Source: Firmicutes bacterium UBA2598
GTDB taxonomy: Bacteria; Bacillota; PH28-bin88
DNA: 21,571 nucleotides
Direction of reading: 5' to 3'
NCBI GenBank assembly: GCA_002339345.1
Contig: DDKM01000086.1
Location: 1-21,571, forward strand
In this document: in pieces, positions 1 through 7,437 of the stretch
How positions within the stretch are numbered: position 1 is the stretch's first letter
How the letters are laid out: each line of letters opens with the position of its first letter
Program-made: the position numbers and the translations under genes
The notes under the pieces: generated by a model
What the model saw: the letters and a program-made list of their open reading frames with translations, nothing else
What the model was told of the DNA's origin: nothing
Databases searched by the model: none

Positions 1-22
1 CCAACCAACCAACCAACCAACC
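1..22. repeat. Tetranucleotide tandem repeat (CCAA)5.5
   Basis: The window opens with five full CCAA units plus CC. In the frame of the downstream GGDEF-EAL gene the repeat reads as Gln-Pro-Thr-Asn units, followed by an in-frame linker into the first membrane helix. A unit of four bases inside coding sequence changes the reading frame whenever copy number changes. The repeat begins at the window edge, so its full length is unknown. Confidence 0.85.
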
Positions 23-2476
23 ATTAATAATCCATCACCGGGCCGGGATTACTCCAAAGGAAAGGCGACACCTTTCCAGATCATCGCAGCCTATATACTC
101 GCAAGTGGATTGTGGGTGCTGTTTTCTGACCGGGTGCTGGCAGCGTTAGTCACCGACCCGGCAATCTTTGCCCGCCTGCGGACCGCCCATGGGTTATTTT
201 TTGTTGCCGCCACGGCGTTCATGCTCTACTTGCTGGTCCAGCGCCACAACGCTGCGGAGAGACGGTGGGGGGAGGCGCTGTATCGCGGCCTGGTGCTGGA
301 GCGCGCCGTCCGCTCCATCGACGCAGCCCTGATTCAGGAGAAAAAAGTCGACGATGTCCTGGCGGCGGTTTGCGACAGTGCTGTCAAGGTGGGGCACCGG
401 ATGTGCTGGGTGGGGCTAGCCGAACCTGACCACACCGTGCGGCCCGTGGCGACCGGCGGCATCGCTGAGGGTTACCTGGAGGCCATCCGGGTACGGTGGG
501 ACGACACGCCGGAAGGGCGCGGCCCTGTGGGCAGGGCCATCCGCACGGGTAAAACCGTGGTTTTTCACGACAGCGACCGGGACCCCGACTTCGCGCCCTG
601 GCGGGAGGAAGCCGGGAAACGCGGATATCGCTCCGTGGTGGCCGTACCCATGAAAGATAACGGCCGGGTGCTGGGAGTGCTGGCGGTATACCACCAGCGC
701 CCCGGTGCCTTTGACCACCACAGTCTTAACGCCCTGGAGTTCCTGGCCCAGCAGGGGAGCATCGCCCTGCTTAGCGCCCGGCGGCGGGAGGCCTATGAAC
801 AACTCTACCGGCAAAACCAACTGATCTTGTACGCAGTGGGTGAAGGGATTTACGGCGTGGACCTGCAGGGCAGGGCCACCTTCGTCAACCCGGCGGCGGA
901 AAGGATGCTGGGCTATCAAGCGGCGGAACTGCTCGGGCGGACCATCCACGACATCATCCACCACTCCAGGCCGGACGGTTCTCCTTACCCCAGGGAGGAA
1001 TGCCGTATATATGCGGCCTTCCGGGACGGGAACACCCATACCGTGACCGACGAAGTCCTCTGGCGGAAGGACGGCACCAGCTTCCCCGTGGAGTATATTA
1101 GTACCCCAGTGCGTGAAGGGGAAAAGATCCTGGGGGCGGTGGTCACCTTCAAAGACATCACCGAGCGCAAGCGTTTTGAAGCCCAGCTGGCGCACCTGGC
1201 CAACCATGACCCCCTGACCGGCCTTTTTAACCGCCGCCGGTTTCAAGAAGAGTTAAACAGCCACCTGGTGCAGGCGCAGCGTTACCGTGCCGGCGGGGCG
1301 CTGTTTTTCCTGGACCTGGACGAGTTCAAGTACGTTAACGACAGCCTGGGCCACCGGGCGGGTGATGCGCTGCTGGTCAGCCTGGCCGGTCTGCTGTGGG
1401 ACCACTTGCGGGATACCGGCATCCTGGCCCGCCTGGGAGGCGACGAATTTGCCGTCCTCCTGCCCAGTACAGGTACCGAAACTGCGCAGAAAGTGGCCGG
1501 GCAACTCCTGGAGGAGATCAGGCGCCACACCCTGGTGGTGGATGGGCATCCCGTCAGGACCACCGCCAGCATCGGTATCGCCATGTATCCCCAGCATGGC
1601 GCCACGGCGGAAGAATTGCTGGCCCGCGCCGACCTGGCCATGTACCAGGCCAAAGACAACGGGCGTAACGGATACTGCGTCTTTTCGGTGGATCGGCAAA
1701 CCCACGTGGCGTCACAGCGGGACTGGGAGACCCGCATCCGAGAAGCCTTGGAAAAAGACCTTTTCCTTTTCCATTACCAGCCCATCCTGGACCTGAAGGG
1801 GAACCGCATCACCCATTACGAGGCCCTACTGCGCATGGTGGGAGAGGATGGCCGGGTCATCCCGCCGGCCGCCTTTCTCCACGTCGCCGAGCGCTTCGGA
1901 CTGATCCGGGACATCGACCGGTGGGTGGTACAGCGGGCCATCCGGCAGATTGCCGAACATTGCCGGGCAGGCTGGGACTTGGTGCTGGAGGTCAACATCT
2001 CCGGCAAGGCCTTCGACGACCCTGGGCTGCTGGACCTGATCCGGCGGGAACTGGCCACCACCGGCGTCAACCCCTCCAGCCTGGTGCTGGAAATCACCGA
2101 AACCGCCGCCATTACCAGCATGAGTGAAGCCCAGCGCTTTATCGGCACCCTCAAGGGCCTGGGCTTCCGGTTTGCCCTGGATGACTTCGGCATCGGCTTT
2201 TCCTCCTTCCTTTACTTAAAGCATCTGCCGGTGGACTACCTGAAAATCGACGGCAGCTTTATCCGCGACCTTCCCCGGAGTCTGGTGGACCGGCACCTGG
2301 TGAAGGCCATGGTGGAAACAGCCAGGGGATTGCGCAAGCAGACCATCGCCGAGTTCGTGGAGGACGAGCAAACGGTCCACCTGTTGCGGGAGTACGGCGT
2401 GGATTACGCCCAGGGCTACCACATCGGCCGCCCGGTGGAAGCCCTTTGCTCTGGCGCTAAGTCAGGCGCGTTGTGA
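2..2476 (+). CDS. GAF-PAS-GGDEF-EAL membrane c-di-GMP turnover protein, 5' end outside the window
   Basis: This is a bifunctional c-di-GMP synthesis/degradation protein. The frame is open to the left edge. The first possible start (TTG at 110) would begin inside a transmembrane segment (ILASGLWVLFSDR), so the true start lies upstream. Counting from 110, a second membrane helix lies near residues 27-45, a GAF domain near 60-220, a PAS domain near 235-355, a GGDEF domain near 365-525, and an EAL domain near 545 to the end. The cyclase signature GGDEF is intact (443-447). The inhibitory-site aspartate is replaced (RDTG instead of RxxD), so product inhibition may be lost. The phosphodiesterase motifs are all present: EALL at 571, LEITE, DDFG, LKID, AEFVE and AQGY. 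Both activities are therefore plausible, with GAF and PAS as sensors. The visible 5' coding sequence is a tetranucleotide repeat. Domain assignment is firm; net activity cannot be read from sequence. Confidence 0.93.
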   Translation, partial: QPTNQPTINNPSPGRDYSKGKATPFQIIAAYILASGLWVLFSDRVLAALVTDPAIFARLRTAHGLFFVAATAFMLYLLVQRHNAAERRWGEALYRGLVLERAVRSIDAALIQEKKVDDVLAAVCDSAVKVGHRMCWVGLAEPDHTVRPVATGGIAEGYLEAIRVRWDDTPEGRGPVGRAIRTGKTVVFHDSDRDPDFAPWREEAGKRGYRSVVAVPMKDNGRVLGVLAVYHQRPGAFDHHSLNALEFLAQQGSIALLSARRREAYEQLYRQNQLILYAVGEGIYGVDLQGRATFVNPAAERMLGYQAAELLGRTIHDIIHHSRPDGSPYPREECRIYAAFRDGNTHTVTDEVLWRKDGTSFPVEYISTPVREGEKILGAVVTFKDITERKRFEAQLAHLANHDPLTGLFNRRRFQEELNSHLVQAQRYRAGGALFFLDLDEFKYVNDSLGHRAGDALLVSLAGLLWDHLRDTGILARLGGDEFAVLLPSTGTETAQKVAGQLLEEIRRHTLVVDGHPVRTTASIGIAMYPQHGATAEELLARADLAMYQAKDNGRNGYCVFSVDRQTHVASQRDWETRIREALEKDLFLFHYQPILDLKGNRITHYEALLRMVGEDGRVIPPAAFLHVAERFGLIRDIDRWVVQRAIRQIAEHCRAGWDLVLEVNISGKAFDDPGLLDLIRRELATTGVNPSSLVLEITETAAITSMSEAQRFIGTLKGLGFRFALDDFGIGFSSFLYLKHLPVDYLKIDGSFIRDLPRSLVDRHLVKAMVETARGLRKQTIAEFVEDEQTVHLLREYGVDYAQGYHIGRPVEALCSGAKSGAL

Positions 2477-2563
2477 ACCCAAACATGGTCCACGGTTTAG
2501 CCTCTGACACTCTCCCGCCGAATCGGTTATTATGGCGCCACTAATTTTCCCCATGAACTGGAA

Positions 2564-2995
2564 TTATGCCGATAGATATTTTCTACTCACCTGATCCACA
2601 AAACTCGTAATGTCGTCCAAGTTCTTCTTGATAATGGTATATAGAATTTCCGGATCAAGGCGGGCATAATCGTGAACCAATAAATTACGGAACTGGGCCA
2701 TTTTTTGTAAGGCAGGCAAGTTGCTTTCGGCCAAAACGTGATTTTCTGTGAGAACAGCAAATACGTCCTTGTTGTTTTGGGGTTCGCGGAATTTTTCATC
2801 GGCGATGATGTGCCCACCAATGTCCAAGCAGCACTCAATTGCTAAATGTAATGTTCTTTCCACATACCGCCGTAGTTTTTTATCGGCCTTGAATAGCGCC
2901 AGGGTTATCTCTGCATTTTCCCGAACGTCATGTAAATCGATCAAGTATTCATGGAGCATCACTAATTTCTGTCTTAGCAGGATTATGTCCACCAT
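2564..2995 (-). CDS. hepT: HepT-like HEPN ribonuclease toxin (DUF86 family)
   Basis: This is the HEPN partner of an MNT/HEPN (type VII) toxin-antitoxin module. In characterised members the HEPN protein is an RNase that its nucleotidyltransferase partner inactivates by adenylylating a tyrosine. The 143-residue, mostly helical protein carries the family motif R-x4-H-x-Y as RNLLVHDY (Arg103, His108, Tyr110), where Arg and His are the expected catalytic residues and Tyr the expected modification site. Its length fits the family. It is the second gene of a minus-strand pair. A strong Shine-Dalgarno (AGGTGAGGTGGG on the minus strand) lies in the 18 bp between the mntA stop and this start. The AT-rich sequence differs from the GC-rich gene on its left, in keeping with acquisition by transfer. 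Family membership is clear; which RNA it cuts is unknown. Confidence 0.9.
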   Translation of the reverse strand: MVDIILLRQKLVMLHEYLIDLHDVRENAEITLALFKADKKLRRYVERTLHLAIECCLDIGGHIIADEKFREPQNNKDVFAVLTENHVLAESNLPALQKMAQFRNLLVHDYARLDPEILYTIIKKNLDDITSFVDQVSRKYLSA

Positions 2996-3013
2996 ATGCT
3001 GCCCACCTCACCT

Positions 3014-3418
3014 CTAATTGTGGATTTGGCCGATTAACGCCTTGTTACGACGTTCCAAAATCGGCTGCAAATCAAAGTACTCACGCCTTGATCTTACCTC
3101 GTATGCTACCCGATAGCGGGGATCCTTTTCTAATAAGAGCACACCGTACTTGCGGACCTGGTGCTGCAAAAACAGCGATGACTCCAAAAGATCAACCACA
3201 TCCACAGGCCGCCCAGAGATATCTTCTAGTTTCCCGGAAATGTCGAGCCGCAAATCAAACCGTTTCATTTTGGACAAGCCTGGAATAAACAAAATGGCGA
3301 TATCAATATCGCTGTTTCGGTGGTAACGGCCTTTGGCTACCGAGCCAAAAAGGTATGCGGCACTGACCTCCGGTATCTGTTGTAATGCTTCTTTGATTTT
3401 TCCAATTACAACTTCCAT
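3014..3418 (-). CDS. mntA: MntA-like nucleotidyltransferase antitoxin
   Basis: This is a minimal nucleotidyltransferase of the DNA polymerase beta superfamily and the antitoxin partner of the downstream HEPN gene. The signature is GS-x10-D-x-D: Gly25-Ser26 followed by SDIDIAIL with acidic residues Asp37 and Asp39. A further acidic cluster (VDVVDL) is the likely third metal ligand. The length (134 residues) is normal for MntA. By analogy with the characterised pair it should transfer AMP from ATP to the HepT tyrosine and neutralise the toxin. It is transcribed first, from a near-consensus promoter about 60 bp upstream. The start is ATG with a modest GGTG ribosome site. All visible catalytic residues are intact. 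Confidence 0.9.
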   Translation of the reverse strand: MEVVIGKIKEALQQIPEVSAAYLFGSVAKGRYHRNSDIDIAILFIPGLSKMKRFDLRLDISGKLEDISGRPVDVVDLLESSLFLQHQVRKYGVLLLEKDPRYRVAYEVRSRREYFDLQPILERRNKALIGQIHN

Positions 3419-3456
3419 TCCAATTCACCATACCATGTTTTGATCGCTATTTTGTT

Positions 3457-3487
3457 TATCATTGTATTATTGTATCATTATATCATT
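3457..3487. repeat. TATCATT repeats over the mntA-hepT -10 region (possible operator)
   Basis: Three copies of TATCATT lie at 3457-3463, 3473-3479 and 3481-3487, with TTGTAT repeats between the first two. They overlap the -10 box and the transcription start of the toxin-antitoxin promoter. This is where an autorepressor would be expected. The repeats are seen directly; operator function is inferred, and simple AT-rich composition is an alternative. Confidence 0.4.
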
Positions 3488-3505
3488 GCTGCTATTTTTT
3501 GACAA
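3477..3505 (-). promoter_or_regulatory. Sigma-A type promoter of mntA-hepT
   Basis: On the minus strand a -35 element TTGTCA (plus positions 3500-3505) is followed by exactly 17 bp and a perfect -10 TATAAT (plus positions 3477-3482). The predicted transcript starts near 3470, giving a leader of about 50 nt before the mntA ATG at 3418. Confidence 0.7.
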
Positions 3506-3519
3506 CTTGAGAGTTAAGA

Positions 3520-3650
3520 GTTACCCTATACCTCAGGTAGTGTTGCCAAAAAGGCCATCCTGGCGACTTCTTTCACCTGGGCTTCCTCTATCACCTGAAA
3601 CTAAACGGGATTGAACTGGTCGCCTTTGAAATAATAATTTTTGGAAATCG
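3520..3650 (-). other. Possible decayed coding fragment in the mntA/riboswitch intergenic gap
   Basis: In one minus-strand frame this AT-moderate stretch reads as protein-like text (for example EAQVKEVARMAFLATLPEV). It is interrupted by an in-frame TAG just upstream and ended by another TAG. There is no start codon with a ribosome site. I do not recognise the family. It may be the remnant of a gene disrupted when the toxin-antitoxin or c-di-GMP block arrived, or a chance open stretch. Confidence 0.2.
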
Positions 3651-3653
3651 CCA

Positions 3654-3683
3654 TTGACAAATACAGTGTTATTTTGGCATAGT
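3654..3683 (+). promoter_or_regulatory. Promoter upstream of the c-di-GMP riboswitch
   Basis: A perfect -35 TTGACA (3654-3659) is followed by 18 bp and a -10-like CATAGT (3678-3683). Initiation would fall near 3690, immediately before the riboswitch aptamer. Confidence 0.55.
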
Positions 3684-3696
3684 ATTTCTAGATGCC

Positions 3697-3785
3697 CACC
3701 GATTAAAGGCTAGGTTGTCGAAAGACAGCGGCGCAAAGCTAAAGGGCCTAAAACCTGCAAGGGGTTATGGCAGCCAGCTACCGAA
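3697..3785 (+). ncRNA. Cyclic di-GMP-I (GEMM-I) riboswitch
   Basis: The segment matches the class I c-di-GMP aptamer closely. After an AAAGG entry, helix GTTGTC/GACAGC is capped by a GAAA tetraloop at 3720-3723. The conserved GCGCAAAGCTA junction follows. A second helix then carries CCTAAA opposite TATGG, an 11-nt tetraloop receptor type element that docks the GNRA loop. The 3' end closes with GCTACCG. The next bases (3785-3793, AGGGGGAGG) are the Shine-Dalgarno of the HD-GYP gene, so ligand binding probably acts on translation initiation. I see no intrinsic terminator in between. Control of an HD-GYP gene, whose family degrades c-di-GMP, makes feedback sense. Exact aptamer ends are approximate. 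Confidence 0.93.
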
Positions 3786-3799
3786 GGGGGAGGCAATTG

Positions 3800-4487
3800 G
3801 TGTCAGCAAAAAATCTTGCAATCCCTGTGCCGTCCCTGCAGGAGTTAATCGGCGATGATCTATTACCGCAGAAATCCTTTGGGTACCAAGAACGACAAAT
3901 GCTTGATGATGTGGCAAGGCTGACACAGACGTTAAGGCTACATCACAATGAAACCTTTCAACATTGGTTAAATGTTGCCCGCATAGCTGCTTTTCTTGCC
4001 CGTAGGTTGGGTCTTACTCAAACTGAGGTTAAGAAGATCGGTATTGGGGCTCTTTTTCATGATCTGGGCAAGTTGCAGGTTGATGCGTCCATTCTCGCTA
4101 AGCCCAGCAAGTTGACATAATGAAGAATGGAAGTTGATCAAAAAACATCCTCAGGAAGGGATGCAATTACCTTCCGTTTGGGTTTTTGACCTGATTCCCT
4201 TGATCCTATATCACCATGAAAGAATTGATGGCAGGGGATATATGGGGCTGCCCGGGGATAGAATACCTTTTGAGGCCAAAATTGTTTCAATTGTGGATGT
4301 CTTTGATGCCATGTTCTTTTCGAGACCCTACCAGTCGGCACGGTCATTAAGAGAGTTTCGGGAAGAATTTGAAAGGAACAGCGGCCTTCAGTTTGATGCT
4401 GAAGTAGTCACTCTAATGATTTCTTTAACTGGTAAAATGGCGGTTAGAATGGGGGCTGGAAATGGGGATGTCCCAGGAACATGGTAA
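3800..4487 (+). pseudogene. HD-GYP c-di-GMP phosphodiesterase gene with a 1-nt frameshift
   Basis: The two halves of one HD-GYP domain lie in different frames. The first half runs from GTG 3800 (or TTG 3797) to TAA 4118-4120 and contains QHWLNVARI and HDLGK, ending AKPSKLT. Ignoring one base at 4118 restores the family sequence NEEWKLIKKHPQEG without loss and continues to the stop at 4487, including YHHERIDGRGY and the DVFDAM motif. The break is therefore a +1 insertion, and the surrounding bases are not a homopolymer. The GYP signature itself is GYM here. The earlier ATG at 3767 lies inside the riboswitch and is not the start; the AGGGGGAGG site 7 bp before 3800 decides it. The gene may be a pseudogene, a sequencing error, or (less likely) use recoding. 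The domain stands almost alone, with only a short N-terminal lead. Confidence 0.85.
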
Positions 4488-4824
4488 GGATCCCGGTAGG
4501 AAGGCAGAAGTATCTATCAGATTGTCGGAATTTGAGATGCCTCCCATGCAGGATGTGCTGTTGGTGGGACGAAGAGCACCGATTGGACCAGGTGCGGCTC
4601 GCCGCATGGTAGACGCCCTGTCGCCGGAACAATATGAGATTATTCCAGTTGAGGAGGGACCTGTTGAGGCTTTGGTTGTGCGTAAGTCACTCCTTAATAT
4701 GATTCCACAGGAAAAACTGCTGCCAATTATTCTTGAAGAGGGGCTGAAGGTGGCAAATGAAACCACTGTGGTAAAGGCTCAGGTTGATATCGTCGTTACA
4801 GTTAAGAGGGCGGTAGATTTATGA
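4462..4824 (+). CDS. Conserved-looking hypothetical protein between HD-GYP and CBS-GGDEF genes
   Basis: I do not recognise this 120-residue protein. It is soluble, with no signal peptide or membrane segment. A charged, probably disordered N-terminus (about 25 residues) leads into a compact mixed alpha/beta region containing LLVGRRAPIGPGAARRMVD and a C-terminal hydrophobic strand (VDIVVTVKRAV). It overlaps the 3' end of the HD-GYP frame by 26 bp, and its stop overlaps the next start (ATGA). It therefore sits in a translationally coupled operon under the c-di-GMP riboswitch. ATG 4462 and ATG 4468 are both possible starts. The position suggests a role linked to c-di-GMP signalling, but nothing in the sequence shows which. 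Confidence 0.75.
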   Translation: MGMSQEHGKDPGRKAEVSIRLSEFEMPPMQDVLLVGRRAPIGPGAARRMVDALSPEQYEIIPVEEGPVEALVVRKSLLNMIPQEKLLPIILEEGLKVANETTVVKAQVDIVVTVKRAVDL

Positions 4825-5654
4825 GCTTAACAGTGGATACGGTGATGAAATATCCAGTGATTACTGCCTGCTCCGATGAAAGCCTGTTGCGAGTTGCGGC
4901 CAGGATGGAGCAGTTCGGTGTAGGCGGATTACCGGTAATTGAGAACGGAAAATTGGTGGGAATAATTACTTCCAGGGATGTGCGCCGGAGCCACCCCAAT
5001 AGGTTGGTTATGGATGCCATGTCCTGTCACCCGGTTACCATCCAAAAAGAGGCCACAATATGGGAAGCTTTTCAATTGATGAGCGACAGGAACGTGGAAC
5101 GATTACCTGTTCTGAATGGTAAGGACCTTGTGGGTGTGATCACCAGAACCGATTTGCTTCTTGAACTGGGTAAACATACTGATTCGCTAACTGGTCTCTA
5201 TACTTCAGGTTTTATAAAATATATCGGTGAGCAGTTACTGAACGAAGGTGTCGAGATTACTGTCATGCTCTTTGATCTTAATAATTTTGGGCAGTTCAAC
5301 AAAGACTATGGGCACGTAATGGGCGACCGCTGCCTTAGGGTATTCAGTCAGGCATTAAGCCAGATGATCTTGCCGGGGAAGGATTACTTATGCCGGTATG
5401 GCGGGGATGAGTTTGTTATAATTACCCGTCGCCCCAGGGAAGAAGCTGTTTCATGGGCCGAAACGGTGATGGCGGCAATTGAAAAAGCTTTTTGCGATTA
5501 CAGGCTTAGTGTTAAAGCCTCTGTGGGAATTACGGGTGGTCGACATAACCAGGAAGTTGCTGCTGCCATCACCCTGGAGCAAATGATAAACTTAGCCAGT
5601 CTTATATCCACAGAGGCGAAAAAAGAAGAACGTTTACTGCTTGTTTCCTGCTGA
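4821..5654 (+). CDS. CBS-CBS-GGDEF diguanylate cyclase
   Basis: This is a soluble diguanylate cyclase with a tandem CBS (Bateman) module at residues about 5-115 and a GGDEF domain at about 120-275. The CBS repeats show the paired LPVIENGKLVGIITSRD and LPVLNGKDLVGVITRTD motifs, typical of adenine-nucleotide sensing. The cyclase signature RYGGDEF is intact (194-198), as is the FNKDYGH-x3-GD substrate/metal region, although FK of the usual DxxxFK is FG. The RxxD inhibitory site is PGKD, so product inhibition is probably absent. The start overlaps the upstream stop by 4 bp (ATGA), so translation is probably coupled. The gene lies downstream of the c-di-GMP riboswitch and is probably in its transcript, linking energy state, c-di-GMP synthesis and feedback. 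A terminator follows about 125 bp downstream. Confidence 0.93.
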   Translation: MSLTVDTVMKYPVITACSDESLLRVAARMEQFGVGGLPVIENGKLVGIITSRDVRRSHPNRLVMDAMSCHPVTIQKEATIWEAFQLMSDRNVERLPVLNGKDLVGVITRTDLLLELGKHTDSLTGLYTSGFIKYIGEQLLNEGVEITVMLFDLNNFGQFNKDYGHVMGDRCLRVFSQALSQMILPGKDYLCRYGGDEFVIITRRPREEAVSWAETVMAAIEKAFCDYRLSVKASVGITGGRHNQEVAAAITLEQMINLASLISTEAKKEERLLLVSC

Positions 5655-5780
5655 GCAACTTGCGCTATGCACAAATTTGAAGCAAAAACAAGATGGTGGT
5701 AGCTTATTGAGTGAGTCTTTGTTGACCACACCACCAATCAGGTAATACAGCGTAGTGGGGATTATTAATGTACGAGAATA

Positions 5781-5810
5781 TCCGACGGCTATGTCGGACT
5801 TTTTGTTTTT
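5781..5810 (+). terminator. Intrinsic terminator after the CBS-GGDEF gene
   Basis: Stem TCCGAC/GTCGGA (5781-5786 with 5793-5798), a 6-nt loop, then CTTTTTGTTTTT. It separates the c-di-GMP operon from the Wadjet operon, which must then be driven from the roughly 105 bp before 5917 or by readthrough. Confidence 0.8.
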
Positions 5811-5916
5811 CCTGCAAAAATCAACAATGGCAGGACTTTCGCCCGGCCATATGGAACCTAACATGTCGAAGTTAAAGGAATGCTGGAGACGCTGGCCATC
5901 AAAGGAGTGAAAAAGG

Positions 5917-7437
5917 GTGTCCGACCCCCGGCTGAAGCCGATTATGGAAATCAGCTACCTGAACGCCCAGAACGTGGGCCGTTACCGGTGTGTGATGCGC
6001 TACTTTTATGAACAGCACCAGCGCCTGCGGTACTGGCTGCGGCCGGAGGATGTGTACGACGGGGTATGCCAGTACAACCTGCTGGAGAACTACACCCTCG
6101 AGCAGTGCCAGAAGGACCTTGACCAGCTTGTGGAGTGGAAAAACCTGATCCCGCGGCACGATGGGGGCAGGTCCAGCACCATCGAGGAATACCTCCGCAA
6201 GAAATTCCGCTACCAGATGACCCCCTATGCGGTGGAAATCGAGCGGATGGTGGCAGGACTGGAGGATATTAGGGGTTATGGGGGTTCCCTGGAACCCACC
6301 CTGTTGGAGACCATCGCCGATGCCCTGGTGAAACTGAAAGAATCTGGCGGGGATTTTCCCCCGGGGGAAGCGGAGCATTTATGGAACACCCTTTTTGGCG
6401 CCTTTATCAGGCTGACGGAAAACGCGTCCGACTACATTGCCAGCCTACAGAGCACCCGGGCGGAAGAATTGATGATGACGGAGGCTTTTTTGATATACAA
6501 GGCCTCCTTGACCCAGTATTTGCAGAACTTTGTCCAGGGCCTGCAGCGGAACGCCTTTCGCATTGAGGGACTGCTGCCGCTGGTTCCGGTGGAAACTGTC
6601 CGGCTGTTTTTCCAAAGGGTGATCGCGGACCGAAACCGGATGCCCCAGATTGAGGAACTGCCATCACCGGAGGAATTGATGGAACGGCTACTACGGGAGT
6701 GGCAAAGCCTGGTACGCTGGTTTACCGGTGAACAGGGTGATCACAGTGATGTGGCCTTTCTGGAACAGGCCACCAAGGATACCATCGCCAGGGTGGTGCG
6801 GTGTGCCTTGCGCATCCAGGAGAAACAGCGCTCCGGTGTTAGCCGCCGGCGGGAACTGGAACACCTGGGACAGTGGTTTTTCTCCCTGTCCTCCATGGAG
6901 GAGGCCCACCGGCTGGCGGCCTATGCCTTCGGCTTATACCGTACCCGCCACTTCCATGGTACCGATGACAAGGATACCGATGCGGCGGATGTATCCATGT
7001 GGCAGGTGGGGCCCAACATCCGGCCACTGCGGTCCCGCAGCCGCAAGCGCTCGCGGGATGGGGGCACCCAGCCCATCAAGTCCAACCGTGACCAGCAGGA
7101 TCAGGCCAGGAGGGAATACATGGAACGGTTGCAGGCAGAGACCGCAATGTTCAACTCCCTTGTGGCCCAGGGGCAGGTGGTGATTTCCCAGCTGGGACCG
7201 GTCAGTTCAGCCATGCGCCGGCAGTTATTGCACTGGATTGGCCGTTGTCTTACCGGCCAGAACAGGCAGGTGCGGACGGCAGATGGCATCAGGATCACCC
7301 TGGTCCCTCCCGCTGAGGGCAGGCGGGCGGTGCTCCACTGTGATGACGGCCAGCTGGATATGCCTGACTACATGCTGGTTTTTGAAGATCTGGCTGGTGA
7401 CCGGGTGGGCGCCAGGGAAGCGAGAGAGGGAGCCTGA
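5917..7437 (+). CDS. jetA: Wadjet type II protein JetA (TIGR02677/DUF2397, kleisin-like)
   Basis: JetA is the kleisin-like subunit of the JetABC condensin-type complex. It bridges the SMC-like JetC heads in a machine that extrudes DNA, senses small circular molecules and has them cut by JetD. The N-terminus (YLNAQNVGRYRCVMRYFYEQHQ, then WLRPEDVYDG) is the characteristic start of the DUF2397 family. The rest is helical, with a C-terminal winged-helix-like part. Its 506 residues match the type II family. The start is GTG at 5917 with AAAGGAG 9 bp upstream. It is the first gene of a four-gene operon, and its TGA overlaps the jetB ATG (TGATG). Assignment rests on family resemblance together with the perfect jetABCD order. 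Confidence 0.93.
   Translation: MSDPRLKPIMEISYLNAQNVGRYRCVMRYFYEQHQRLRYWLRPEDVYDGVCQYNLLENYTLEQCQKDLDQLVEWKNLIPRHDGGRSSTIEEYLRKKFRYQMTPYAVEIERMVAGLEDIRGYGGSLEPTLLETIADALVKLKESGGDFPPGEAEHLWNTLFGAFIRLTENASDYIASLQSTRAEELMMTEAFLIYKASLTQYLQNFVQGLQRNAFRIEGLLPLVPVETVRLFFQRVIADRNRMPQIEELPSPEELMERLLREWQSLVRWFTGEQGDHSDVAFLEQATKDTIARVVRCALRIQEKQRSGVSRRRELEHLGQWFFSLSSMEEAHRLAAYAFGLYRTRHFHGTDDKDTDAADVSMWQVGPNIRPLRSRSRKRSRDGGTQPIKSNRDQQDQARREYMERLQAETAMFNSLVAQGQVVISQLGPVSSAMRRQLLHWIGRCLTGQNRQVRTADGIRITLVPPAEGRRAVLHCDDGQLDMPDYMLVFEDLAGDRVGAREAREGA

Noticed and set aside
110..112. TTG at 110 as a true start of the GGDEF-EAL protein
   Set aside because: It falls inside a transmembrane helix whose first half is encoded upstream in the same open frame.
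3457..3487. TATCATT repeats as a CRISPR or other array
   Set aside because: Units are 7 bp with irregular short spacing; an operator or AT-rich promoter sequence is a better explanation.
3767..3799. ATG at 3767 as the start of the HD-GYP protein
   Set aside because: It lies inside the riboswitch aptamer, has no ribosome site, and the strong AGGGGGAGG site points to GTG 3800 or TTG 3797.
4134..4487. Second half of HD-GYP as a separate gene starting at TTG 4134
   Set aside because: Homology continues upstream of this codon in the same frame to 4119, and there is no ribosome binding site; it is the 3' part of a frameshifted gene.
5722..5748. Promoter TTGACC/TAATAC upstream of jetA
   Set aside because: Spacing is only 15 bp, the -10 is poor, and the terminator at 5781-5810 lies downstream of it, before jetA.
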